From NCBI GenBank assembly GCA_011799875.1, contig CM022302.1, positions 56,523,599 through 56,587,598 of the forward strand: 64,000 nucleotides of DNA, written 5' to 3'. Below are positions 45,147 through 56,159 of this stretch, one piece after another; position 1 is the stretch's first letter, and each line of letters opens with the position of its first letter. This DNA comes from Thinopyrum elongatum. Its lineage: Eukaryota > Streptophyta > Magnoliopsida > Poales > Poaceae. The notes beneath the pieces are model-generated. The model had not been told where the DNA came from. It did not search any database and saw only the letters and a list, made by a program, of their open reading frames with translations. The position numbers and the translations under genes were made by a program.

Positions 45147-45971
45147 TTATTCGTCTAAGTACTTGGGGCAGTTCCGCTTGCAGTGACCATTTCCCTTGCA
45201 ATAAAAGCACTCAGTCTCAGGCCTTGGTCCATTCTTTGGCTTCTTCCCGGCAACTGACTTACCGGGCGCGGCAACTCCCTTGCCGTCCTTCTTGAAGTTC
45301 TTCTTACCCTTGCCTTTCTTGAAACTAGTGGTCTTATTCACCATCAACACTTGATGTTCCTTTTTGATTTCCACCTCCGCTGATTTCAGCATTGAATATA
45401 GCTCAGGAATGGACTTCTCCATCCCTTGCATATTGTAGTTCATCACAAAGCTCTTGTAGCTAGGTGGAAGCGACTGGAGGATCCTGTCAATGACCGAGTC
45501 AACTGGAAGATTAACTCCTAGCTGAGACAAGCGGTTATGCAACCCAGACATTTTGAGTATATGCATGCTGACAGAACAGTTTCCCTCCATCTTACAACTG
45601 TAGAACTTGTCGGAGACTTCATATCTCTCGACCCGGGCATGAGCTTGGAAAACCATTTTCAGCTCTTGGAACGTCTCATATGCTCCGTGTTGCTCAAAAC
45701 GCTTTTGGAGCCCCGGTTCTAAGCTGTAAAGCATGCCGCACTAAACCAGGGAGTAATCATCACTACGCGACTGCCAGGCGTTCATAACGTCTTGAGTTGC
45801 TGGGAAAATGGGTGTGTCACCTAGCGGTGCTTCAAGGACATATGCTTTCTTGGCAGCTATGAAGATGATCCTCAAGTTACGGACCCAGTCCGTATAGTTG
45901 CTACCATCGTCTTTCAGCTTGTTTTTATCTAGGAACGCATTGAAGTTGAGGGCAACATTAGCGTGGGCCAT
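45147..45971 (-). pseudogene. Gag of the Angela-like element
   Basis: The start at 45971 (MAHANVALNFNAFLDKNKL) is the standard start of BARE/Angela Gag. The Copia Gag core follows (LNRLSQLG-like block with ILQSLPPSYKSF), then a lysine-rich region and a CCHC knuckle (CFYCKGNGHCKRNC, about 45170-45215). A TAG at 45741-45743 interrupts it in frame, most simply from CAG. The end at 45147 is the edge of the protease deletion. Confidence 0.92.
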
Positions 45972-47234
45972 TGGATCTACAAGATAGGTTGTAAAGACAA
46001 TTTTAGACTAAGTTCATGATAATTAAGTTCATCTGATCAAATTATTTAATGAACTCCCACTCAGATAGACATCCCTCTAGTCATCTAAGTGATACATGAT
46101 CTGTATCAACTAGGTCGTGTCCGATCATCACGTGAGACGGACTTGTCATCAATGGTGAACATCTCCATGTTGATCGCATCTACTATATGACTCATGTTCG
46201 ACCTTTCAGTCTCTCGTGTTCCGAGGCCATGTCTGTACATGCTAGGCTCGTCAAGTCAACCTAAGTGTTTCGCATGTGTAAATCTGGCTTACACCCGTTG
46301 TATGCGAACGTTAGAATCTATCACACCCGATCATCACGTGGTGCTTCGAAACAACGATCCTTCGCAACGGTGCACACTTAGGGGGAACACATTTCTTGAA
46401 ATTTTAGTGAGGGATCATCTTATTTATGCTACCGTCGTTCTAAGCAAATAAGATGTAAACATGATAAACATCACATGCAAATCATAAAGTGACATGATAT
46501 GGCCAATATCATCTTGCACTTTTGATCTCCATCTTCGAGGCACGGCATGATCACCATCGTCACCGGCATGACACCATGATCCTCATCATCGTGTCTTCAT
46601 GAAGTTGTCTCGCCAACTATTACTTCTACTACTATGGCTAACGTTTAGCAATAAAGTAAAGTAATTACATGGCGTTTTCATTGACACGCAGGTCATACAA
46701 TAAATTAAGACAACTCCTATGGCTCCTGCCGGTTGTCATACTCATCGACATGCAAGTCGTGATTCCAATTACAAGAACATGATCAATCTCATACATCACA
46801 TATATAATTCATCACATCCTTTTGGCCATATCACATCACATAGCATACCCTGCAAAAACAAGTTAGACGTCCTCTAATTGTTGTTGCAAGTTTTACGTGG
46901 CTGCTATGGGTTTCTAGCAAGAATGTTTCTTACCTACGCAAAAGCCACAATGGTGATATGCCAATTGCTATTTACCCTTCATAAGGACCCTCTTCATCGA
47001 ATCCGATCTGACTAAAGTGGGAGAGATAGACACCCGCTAGCCACCTTATGCAACAAGTGCATGTCAGTCGGTGGAACCTGTCTCACGTAAGCGTACGTGT
47101 AAGGTCGGTCCGGGCCGCTTCATCCCACAATGCTACCGAATCAAGATAGGACTAGTAACGGTAAACAAATTGAACAAATCATCGCCCACAACTACTTGTG
47201 TTCTACTCGTGCATAGAATCTACGCATAGACCTA
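45972..47234 (-). other. Untranslated leader of the Angela-like element
   Basis: About 1.26 kb separate PBS and Gag start, normal for the BARE/Angela group whose leader is long. No open frame of interest. It should hold dimerisation and packaging signals, which I cannot identify. Confidence 0.7.
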
Positions 47235-47247
47235 GCTCATGATGCCA
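47235..47247 (-). promoter_or_regulatory. Primer binding site of the Angela-like element
   Basis: The minus strand reads TGGCATCATGAGC one base from the 5' LTR, the same variant as in the X element. Confidence 0.85.
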
Positions 47248-47248
47248 C

Positions 47249-48987
47249 TGTTGGGGAACGTAGTAATAATTCAAAAATTTCCTACGTGTCACCAAGATCA
47301 ATCTAGGAGATGCTAGCAACAAGTGAGAGGGAGTGCATCTTCATACCCTTGAAGATCGCTAAGTGGAAGCGTTACAAGAACGCGGTTGATGGAGTCGTAC
47401 ACGCGGCGATTCAAATCGCGAAAGATCCGATTCAAGCGCCGAACGGACGGCGCCTCCGTGTTCAACACACGTACACCCCGGGGATGTCTCCTCCTTCTTG
47501 ATTTAGCAAGGGGAGAGGAGAAGTTGAGGGAGAACTCCGGCAGCACGATGGCGTGGTGGTGGAGCTTGCGGTTCTCCGGCAGGGCTTCGCCAAGCACTAC
47601 GAAGGAGGAGGAGGAGTTGGAGGCGGGAAGGGCTGCGCCAGGGGAAGGGTTTAGCTCCCATGCACCTCCCCAATATATATAGGGGTGGAGGGGGCTGGTT
47701 TCTTGCCCTCCAAGTCCATTGGGGCGTTGGCAAAGGTGGGAGGAAAGAAATCCCATCCTTTCCCTTCCCCACCGATTGTTATCCCCCCTTTTTAGGGATC
47801 TTGATCTTATCCCTTCGGGATATGATCTTATTCCTTCTAAGGGGGGATCTTGGTGCGCCTTGACCAGGGGTGTGGGGCCTTGCCCCCACTACCCACGTTC
47901 ATGTGGGTCCCCCCATGCAGGTGGGCCCCACTCCAGAACCTTCTAGAACCTTCCCGGTACAATACCGAAAAATCTCAAACATTTTCCGGTGGCCCAAATA
48001 GGACTTCCCATATATAAATCTTTACCTCCGGACCATTCCGGAACTCCTCGTGACGTCCGGGATCTCATCCGAGACTCCGAACAACTTTCGGTAACCACAT
48101 ACAATTTCCCATAACAACTCTAGCGTCACGGAACCTTAAGTGTGTAGACCCTACGGGTTCGGGAACCATGCATACATGACCGAGACACCTCTCCGGCCAA
48201 TAACCAATAGCGGGATCTGGATACCCTTATTGGCTCCCACATGTTCCACGGTGATCTCATCGGATGAACCACGATGTCGGGGATTCAATCAATCCCGTAT
48301 ACAATTCCCTTTGTCCATCGGTATGTTACTTGCCCGAGATTCGGTCGTCGGTATCCCTATACCTTGTTCAATCTCATTACCGGCAAGTCTCTTAGCTCGT
48401 TCCATAACGCATGCTCCCGTGGCTAACTCCTTAGTCACATTGAGCTCATTATGATGATGCATTACCGAGTGGGCCCAGAGATACCTCTCCGTCATACGTA
48501 GTGACAAATCCCAGTCTCGATTCGTGCCAACCCAACAGACACTTTCGGAGATACCTGTAGTGCACCTTTATGGTCACCCAGTTACGTTGTGACGTTTGAT
48601 ACACCCAAAGCATTCCTACGGTATCCGGGAGTTGCACAGTCTCATGGTCTAAGGAAATGATACTTGACATTAGAAAAGCTCTAGCAAACGAACTACGCGA
48701 TCTTATGCTATGCTTAGGATTGGGTCTTGTCCATCACATCATTCTCCTAATGATGTGATCCCGTTATCAACGACATCCAATGTCCATGGTCAGGAAACCA
48801 CAACCATCTATTGATCAACGAGCTAGTCAACTAGAGGCTCACTAGGGACATGCTGTGGTCTATGTATTCACACATGTATTACAGTTTCCGGTTAATACAA
48901 TTATATCATGAACAATGGACAATTATCGTGAACGAGGAAATATAATAATAACCATTTTATTATTGCCTCTAGGGCATATTTCCCACA
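47249..48987 (-). repeat. 5' LTR of the Angela-like element
   Basis: The LTR is 1739 bp, collinear with the 3' LTR. A TATA-like ATATATATAG is at 47673-47682. The outer edge reads TTTCCCACA instead of TTTCCAACA. Confidence 0.95.
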
Positions 48988-49594
48988 CACGCCTGATAAT
49001 TCTTGGAGGGTAAAACTGAAAAGTTATTTCAGGGGATACCATTAAGTCAAATTGGTTTCAGCACACGCCTGATAATTCTTGGAGGGTGCCAGAATCATTC
49101 TGGAAACTTCTAGGAATTTTTCGGAAGAAAAACCGGAAATGTTCCGGTGCTGCCAGAACCGCTTTGTTTGCGTTTCGCAGATGAAAAACACTAATCCGAA
49201 ATTGTTTTGGAACGTGTCCAAAATCATTTGTGTGGGTACTGGAATTATTCTAAGACCCACAGAAATATTTTTGGATTTAACGGTCGCGGAAAAATGTTTC
49301 CATGAATAGTGAAAGTGCTTTTTCGATTACTTTTTGGAAAGCCATTATTTTGGGCTTTGTCCCAAGATATTTTGGGATGACATGGATGGGTGAGAGCCCC
49401 CTTGGTGGGGCCCTCTAGGGGTGTGGCCGGCCACATGGGGAGCTCCTCCTTGGAGCTCCACATGTCCTTTGGCTTCCCCTTTTTACTCTTGGAAAGTGTT
49501 TCCTTCATGGGTATTTTTGGTATTTTTGAATACCCATCCTACCCCTTGGTTTTCCTATGAAAGGAGGTGAGGGGGCTGCCCAAACCTTCATCCT
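48988..49594 (+). mobile_element. Family X LTR, right part (continues 29836-30745), truncated
   Basis: From about 49012 it aligns with 9281 onward of the solo LTR, so about 115 bp of LTR is missing between the two halves. A 76-bp partial tandem duplication (CACGCCTGATAATTCTTGGA at 48988 and again at 49064) lies next to the Angela edge. It stops at 49594 where a Gypsy LTR begins, before the TATA box and tandem units. Confidence 0.85.
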
Positions 49595-50569
49595 GTAACA
49601 CCCCTATGTAATAAAGCACTGTGACTCTTGTTAATCATGCCAAGTCATCATCATTTGCAATGCTTAATTACAGTGGTTTAATATCTCATTTCAAACTTCT
49701 ACTCTGAATTCAATTCAAATTTAAAGTGTAATATGAAGTTGCTCAAAAATTGCTGGAAAAATGTTCACCTTCTAGCAAATATTCCAAAACAAATTGTTGT
49801 GAAGGAAAACAACATCACCATCAACCTAAATTTGGGCTAGGTCAATTGTACAGTGCAAAAACAGCACTTTAAAAGCCATTATCATTTTTGGAAAATCCAA
49901 ATGGATTCAAAATTGCCTAAACTTTTTGTGGCAATGCCGAATAATGCATAGTATTTTTGTGGACAAGTTTCACATTTTACTAATTGCATTTGGCAGCTTA
50001 AAATATTGCAAATCTATCTCTGTAAAAGAAAACAGAACATAAAATAGAAAAAGGCCTGGACCGACTGGGCCTGAGTGCACAGTGCATCGGCCCAGCCCAG
50101 CCGGCCCTTCTCTCCCTACTCTCTTCTCTGTCCCTCGCGTTGTCAGCGCGCGCGTGGCCACGCCGGCGAGCACCGGCGAACGGGCGACACGGCGACGCCC
50201 GAGGCCGGGCGAGGGGATAAGACTAACCCCCTTCCCCTCCTCGATGCTCAGATCCAGTCGCCGCTCCTCCATCGCTCGCTCCCATCGCCATCGAGCACCA
50301 CCGTCGTTTCCGCGGCCACCGTGCTCCCCGCTCCTGGCCACTGTGTCCCTAGTCTCCGCCGTTGTCGTCCACTACGGCTGCGTCCTCGAATGGGAGCTGG
50401 GAGCCACGACGGTGAGTGGATCGAGCCGCCCCCTTCCGCCACTGTCTTCGGCGATCTCCGTCGTCTCCGGCCGCCCTGCGCTACCGTTCACTCGCCGGGC
50501 CACCGTGTGCCTGCTCGGTGAGCCTCTCCTCCTTTCCCCTCTCTCTGTGATGCCGGTAGATGGCTGTAG
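49595..50569 (+). mobile_element. Gypsy LTR fragment, plus orientation
   Basis: TGTAACACCCCTATGTAATA opens it. The first 100 bp resemble the inverse of the right end of the Gypsy-2 LTR (shared TGCCAAGTCAT block), so it is the 5' part of an LTR of a related chromovirus family. It ends where the next, oppositely oriented LTR begins. Open frames at 50075-50630 lie in its GC-rich part and are probably spurious. Confidence 0.75.
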
Positions 50570-51915
50570 TGTGGCGCCCCGGCTTAATCATGCACTAATC
50601 ATACACACAAATGCACACGATCAAGCCTAAGGACTCACTTGAAGATATCACAACACAACTCTAGACACAAAATAAAATAATACAAGCTTTATGTTACAAG
50701 CCAGGGGCCTCGAGGGCTCGAATACATAAGCTCGCATACAAGCGTCAGCGGAAGCATCAGATATCTGAGTACAGACATAAAAGATAAAACAAAGAAGCCT
50801 TAAGAAAAGGCGGCGCAAAATAAAAGCTACGATCGAAAGGCGCAGGCCTCCTGCCTGGGACCCTCCGATCCTACTCCTGGTCGTCGGCCAGCTCGTAGAA
50901 GTAACCACCCTCGGGGAAGTAGTGGTAGTCGTCGGTGAGGTAGCGGACTTAGGGGCTCCGTCATCTGGTTGCATCAAATGGATATGGGGAGAAAAAGAAA
51001 GCAAAGCAACCATGAGTACTCATCCAAAGTACTCAGCAAGCAAGGATCTACACTACATATGCAACATTATCAAAGGGAGGCAGTATATGTGGACTGGGCT
51101 GCAGAAATGCAAAAATAGAGAGAAGGCCTAGTCCTATCGAAGACTAGCATCTTCAGCGGTCTTGCAGCAATAGAAGAGAGTAGATCAGCACAGTATAATG
51201 TAGTAGTGGTTGTGTCAAGTAACAGTCTCGCCCAGAGATCCTTCCTCGACTCCCTGCGAGAAAGCGATCCCGGAGCCACATATCCAGGTATCATCTCAAG
51301 TTCTAGTTGTATAGATCAGGATACAACTCCGAGTGTCCTTTATCGTAGGACCGGTTATCGATAGATGTTTTCTTCCCTGCAGGGGTGCACCAACTTACCC
51401 ACCATGCTCGCTTAACTCCGGCCGGACACACTTTCCTGGGTCATGCCCAGCCTCGGCCAAACGATACACCGCAACCCTACCTACAGCTCAGCAGAGAGGT
51501 CCCTGTCGGTCTACCTCCTAAGAGCTCAGGGGTCTTGGGCCATCGCCCTGTGCACTCCGGCTTGTTGCGAGCAGGGTGAACCAGGCTCCCCCACTAAAGG
51601 ATGGTGCCGGCCCAGCCCGGCCGCCAGACTGAACTGGACGTCTGACAGAGCTTTCGGCTGATGCTACGATGCAGAGTGCCCAGAACTTTTCCCACGTGAT
51701 GGTTAGTGCTATCAGGCCAGAGGCCTGCTCGGATCAAATATCCAAATCGTTAGTGGATTAGGGGCTTGCGGAAATGAGCAGAGACTCATGATCGATGTGA
51801 CCCCGTCACCCCGTCTCGAGGACTTGTGGCAAGGGCTAGGAATGCCCGGCCACGCCTCATATTCATCTCTCGGGTAACCTCCAGGTCAACCCGACTCCAC
51901 ACAACTCATGGGTAC
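50570..51915 (-). mobile_element. Gypsy LTR fragment, minus orientation, host of Gypsy-2
   Basis: TGTGGCGCCCCGGCTTAATC begins it. It is collinear with the first about 1.4 kb of the Gypsy-2 LTR (51916 on) but diverged, so it is an older relative. It is cut at 51915 by Gypsy-2 after GGGTAC. The rest should lie beyond the right edge of the window. Confidence 0.8.
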
Positions 51916-54900
51916 TGTGACGACCCCGGCTTAATCGTGCACTAAGCATACACGCAAATGCACATGATCAAGCATAAGGACTCACTTGAAGATATCACAA
52001 CACAACTCTAAAACATAAATAAATTCATACAAGCTTAATATTACAAGCCAGGCCTCGAGGGCATGAATACATAGCTCGATGGCATACAAGTGTCAGCGGA
52101 AGCGTTAGATATCTGGGTACAGATATATTACAGAACAGAGAGATAAGCCTTCACAGAGGCGGGGCAAAATAAAAACTACGATCGAAAAGGCGTGGGCCTC
52201 CTGCCCTGGACCCTCCGATCCTACTCCTGGTCGTCAGATGGCTCCTCGTAGTAGTAGTACTCTCCGGGCTGGTAGTAGTAGTGGTCGTCGACGGGGACAT
52301 CTGGCTCCGGGGCTCCGTCGTCTGGATGCGACAAAGGGATAAAGGGGTAAAAAGGAAAATAAAGCAAATGTGAGTACTCATCCGAAGTACTCAGCAAGCA
52401 AGGATCTACACTACATATGCAACATTTTCAAAGGGGGCTGTATATGTGGACTGGGCTGCAGAAATGCCAGAATAGAGGGGAAAAGCCTAGTCCTATCGAA
52501 GACTAGCATCTTCAGCATCTTCAACGTTCTCGCAGCATTAGAAGAGAGAAGAAATACATAATGTAAATTATAGCAGTAATGTCATCAACCTCGGCCAGAG
52601 ATTCTTCCTCAACTCCCTGCAAGAAAGCAATCCCAGAGCCGTACTATCCAGTTCTCATCTCTTGTCATGTTCTAGTTGTACCGATCGGGATACAACTCCG
52701 ATTGTCCGCTACCGTAGGACAGGCTATCGATAGAAGTTTCTTCCCTGCAGGGGTGCACCAACTTACCCACCACGCTCGCTTAACTCCGGCCGGACACACT
52801 TTTCTGGGTCATGCCCGGCCTCGGCTAAGCAACACACCGCAACCCGACCAAATATTTAACAGAGAGGTCAGCACGCCGGTCTAACCTATGCCCCCAGGGG
52901 TCTTGGGCCTTTGCCCCGGGAACACCTACGCGTTGCGTGGGCAGCCGGAAGCAGACCTAACAACCCCTTAATACAAGCGCGGTTGCGTAGCCAGTCCAAT
53001 CCAGCGTGCGCCGCTCAGTCGCTGACATCTATTAAGCTTCGGCTGAAGTATACAACGCAGAACGCCCATACTATGCCCACATGATGGTTAGTGCTATCGG
53101 GCCAGAGGCCCCTCGGATCAAATATCCAAACCATAGTGCTTTAGGAGCGCGCGGTAACGAGCAGAGACTCACGATCGATGTGACGCCGTCGCCCCGTCTC
53201 GAGGATTTGCGGCAAGGGCTAAGAATGCCCGGCCACGCCTCGTAGTTATCTCGCAGGCACCTCTCAGGTCAACCCGACTCCACATCACTTCGCATTCATG
53301 CTCGCGCGGGTACCCCTCAGGGCCGACCCGTCTTTAGTATCATAGTATCATGGTTTAGTGTTCAGTCATAATAACCAAGTCTCAGTGTGTCTGACACCAA
53401 GGGGGAACCCAGAGGAATCACCCTCGATGTAGTTCCCGCTCGATGATATCATCAAGGTGAACGAAGGAGGAATCACCCTCGAGGTCCACACTTGAGGGGT
53501 TGCGCGACGGCGTCGGTATCGGGGGGTGGTGTAGGAGGAATCACCCTCGCTTACCACGACCGAGTAACTAACCTACAAGGTTATCATCTGAAGTGCTGTC
53601 GAGGTATCACCCTCGGCACTTGATAGTAACCCAGTAGTGTCGAGCAACATAGGGGAAGTGATGTGCGGTGCCAGATTCTAATCTTCAATCCCATTGCTCG
53701 GGTCTTCTGAGAGTCCAGCGGGGCAGTCGGGACAAGTGGGTCTCTGATCAGGCTCTACCCATCCTATCTAAACAGTTTAGGATAACAGGTAGGTATCAAC
53801 AGTAGGCTATAATTAAACAGGCTATGCAACAGATGTAGGATGGTAACAGCAGCAGTAACATCTAATGCAAGCATAAGAGGGAAGAGATTAGGTGATATCA
53901 GAATGCTCAAAATGGGGGTGCTTGCCTGTCTGCTCGACGGCAAGGGTAGGGTCGTCGGGGACGTAGTCGTACTCCGGAGCGGCGTCTGCCTCAGGAGCTA
54001 CGGCAACGTCGGGGTCTACCGAAAGAGAAGAGGGGGAGGAAACAAGTAAATATAATGCAAACAGATGCAACACAATGCGTGCGATGCTATGATGCAGTGC
54101 AGGGTTGCCTAAATATGCCTCTAAGTCATTTTACTTATTTTTAGAATTAATCTGGGATTTATTAACCGGTGTATGTGCACTATTCATCTGCCGGATTCGG
54201 GCTCGGGGTTACGATTTCTTCTACGTAGGAGGTTCCGACATGGAAACAGATGGCACGATCAAACTCGTCTCGTCGTTCTGAGCAACTTTCATGTTTTAAC
54301 TTTTTCGATCCGAGCTACGGTTTAAAAGTTATTAAATTTCGAAGTTTAAATGATTTTCTGAAATTTATTTATTTTTACAGAAAAGGAATTATGACGTCAG
54401 CATGATGTCATGCTGACATCAGCAAGTCAACAGCGGCTGTACAGGTCAAACCTGACATGTGGGTCCAGTGGGACCCACATGTCATACTCAGAGGCCCATT
54501 TAGAGTTTGTTTAAAATAAACACTGGGTTAATTAGAGAGTGGACCCCCTCTGTCAGTGACTGAGCTAATTATCAGATTAAGTAATTAAGTGTGATTAGTG
54601 ATTAACCCAACAGGGGCCCACATGTCAGCCACACAGGGGAACAGTGCCGCGCGTTGACCACCATCAACGTGGTCAACGGGGCAGCGGGGCCCACCGGCCA
54701 GTGACCCAGACGGGTCTACGTGGCGGCCAGGTCAGCGGACGGCGCCGGAGTTGCTCCGGCGACCGTTTTCGCGGCGGTTCCTCGCCGGAGTGCGTCGGAT
54801 ATGCGCTATAGTGCACCATTTCGCGCGCGGTTGGCTGCTTTCGAAAGCAGGAAGAGTGCCGCGTCGACTGGTGGCCTTGGACCGACCGGAGGTGAGCTAG

Positions 54901-56121
54901 ATCAACGGCGGCGAGCAGCGGGGCGGGCGCCAGAGTTCGGGACCGAACGGGACCGCGGCTGCGCGGCGCTTTCGCGCATGCTAACTAGCTAGGAAGAAGC
55001 GGCGGACCCCCAGGAGCGCGTTGGCGCCCCTGGCTCGAGCTGCCGGAGCTCGGGAGCAAGGCAATGGCTAACGCGGCGGCGGTCGGAGTACGGCTACAGT
55101 GGCAGCTCGTCGGAGGCGTCCAAATACACGGGGAAGAAAACAGGGGAAAGGACGGAGCTCACCTAGCGGCTATGAAAAGCCTTCGATGGCTTAGTAGCAG
55201 CAGGGGGCTCGGGGTCGACGGAAATCGCCGGCGACAGAGAAGAAGAGGCCGAGGTCGATCCCGTCCGTGCAGTCCTCCCCGAGCTCGATGTCGAGATGTA
55301 GTCGAAGCAGAGGAGCGAGGCGGAGCCGCAGGACGTCTCGGCGAAGCGAATGGGGAAAGGTGGCCGCGTCTGCGGGCAGGGGCGCGACAGCGACCGAGTC
55401 GGGCGGCGTCGAGAACCTGAGGGGAAGAGCGAGGGGAGAGGGGAGGAGTGGTCGAGGAGGGCAGGGGGGAGGTACTGGCCTCGGCCTTATCCCCTCCTCG
55501 CCCCTGTTCTGTCGGTGGCGCCGTCGGCGTGTCGGCGCGCGGATGGCGCGCGCTCTCGACCAGAGAGAAGACGACAGCGAGAGAGAGAGAGAGGTTGGGC
55601 CAGATGGGCTGGCTGTCGGGGCACTGTGCACTAAGGCCCAGTGCACAGTGCCTCGTTTTTATTTTTCTGTTTCTGTTTCTCTTTTTCTTTTATTCTTTTT
55701 TGTTTTGATTTAGTTAGGGCACTTTTGCATTTTGTAAAATATGGGACTAGGCCCAAATATTGCAGTGCAATATTAGCTCTCACCAAAAAGTGGTTTGGGC
55801 GATACAAGATTTTGTTTGGATTCGAAATGATTTTAAATGGATTAAATATGGCTGTTTTGTTGCTGTTTCATATAGTTTGAGTCATGTAACTAACTCCAAC
55901 AATATTGGTTATGATTTTATAAATGTTCCTGGATTATTTGCCAATTAATGAACATTTTTCCAACAATGTTTGATCAACTTCATATTTCACTTATGAATTT
56001 GAGTTGATTTCCATAATTGAATTTGAATTGGATCTTTAACCCATGTGACTTGGCACTGCAAATGGTATGACTTGGCAATATTAGCAGTTGATCACAGTGG
56101 TAGTTACAAAGGGGTGTTACA
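51916..56121 (-). repeat. 3' LTR of Gypsy-2
   Basis: The LTR is 4206 bp, from TGTGACGACCCCGGC to GGGGTGTTACA. Its first 770 bp match the partial right LTR at 63231-64000 almost exactly. Four similar blocks around GAATCACCCTCG / GTATCACCCTCG lie at 53414-53620 as short irregular repeats. GC-rich frames at 54720-55713 have no motif and are treated as noncoding. Confidence 0.94.
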
Positions 56122-56135
56122 AGTTCTCCTCCTCT
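56122..56135 (-). promoter_or_regulatory. Polypurine tract of Gypsy-2
   Basis: The minus strand reads AGAGGAGGAGAACT directly before the 3' LTR, nearly the same as in Gypsy-1. Confidence 0.8.
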
Positions 56136-56159
56136 AAAAGAAATTCTCGTCCCGAGAAT

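Larger units (their letters stand above)
30746..48987 (-). mobile_element. Angela/BARE-like Copia retrotransposon with a nested element
   Basis: LTRs at 30746-32483 and 47249-48987 are in minus orientation (on the minus strand they start TGTTGGAAATATGCCCTAG and TGTGGGAAATATGCCCTAG). Between them are PPT, RNase H/RT, integrase, Gag and PBS in Copia order. Without the nested X element (9600 bp plus one 5-bp duplication) it is about 8.6 kb, close to the usual size of this group. The expected 5-bp duplication is not found (CCGCT on the left, CACGC on the right). Stops, a frameshift and a protease deletion make it non-functional. Confidence 0.93.

Noticed and set aside
54720..55713. Overlapping frames of up to 150 codons in the Gypsy-2 LTR
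   Set aside because: Same composition effect in a GC-rich LTR part; no motif, and no start or stop shared by the frames.
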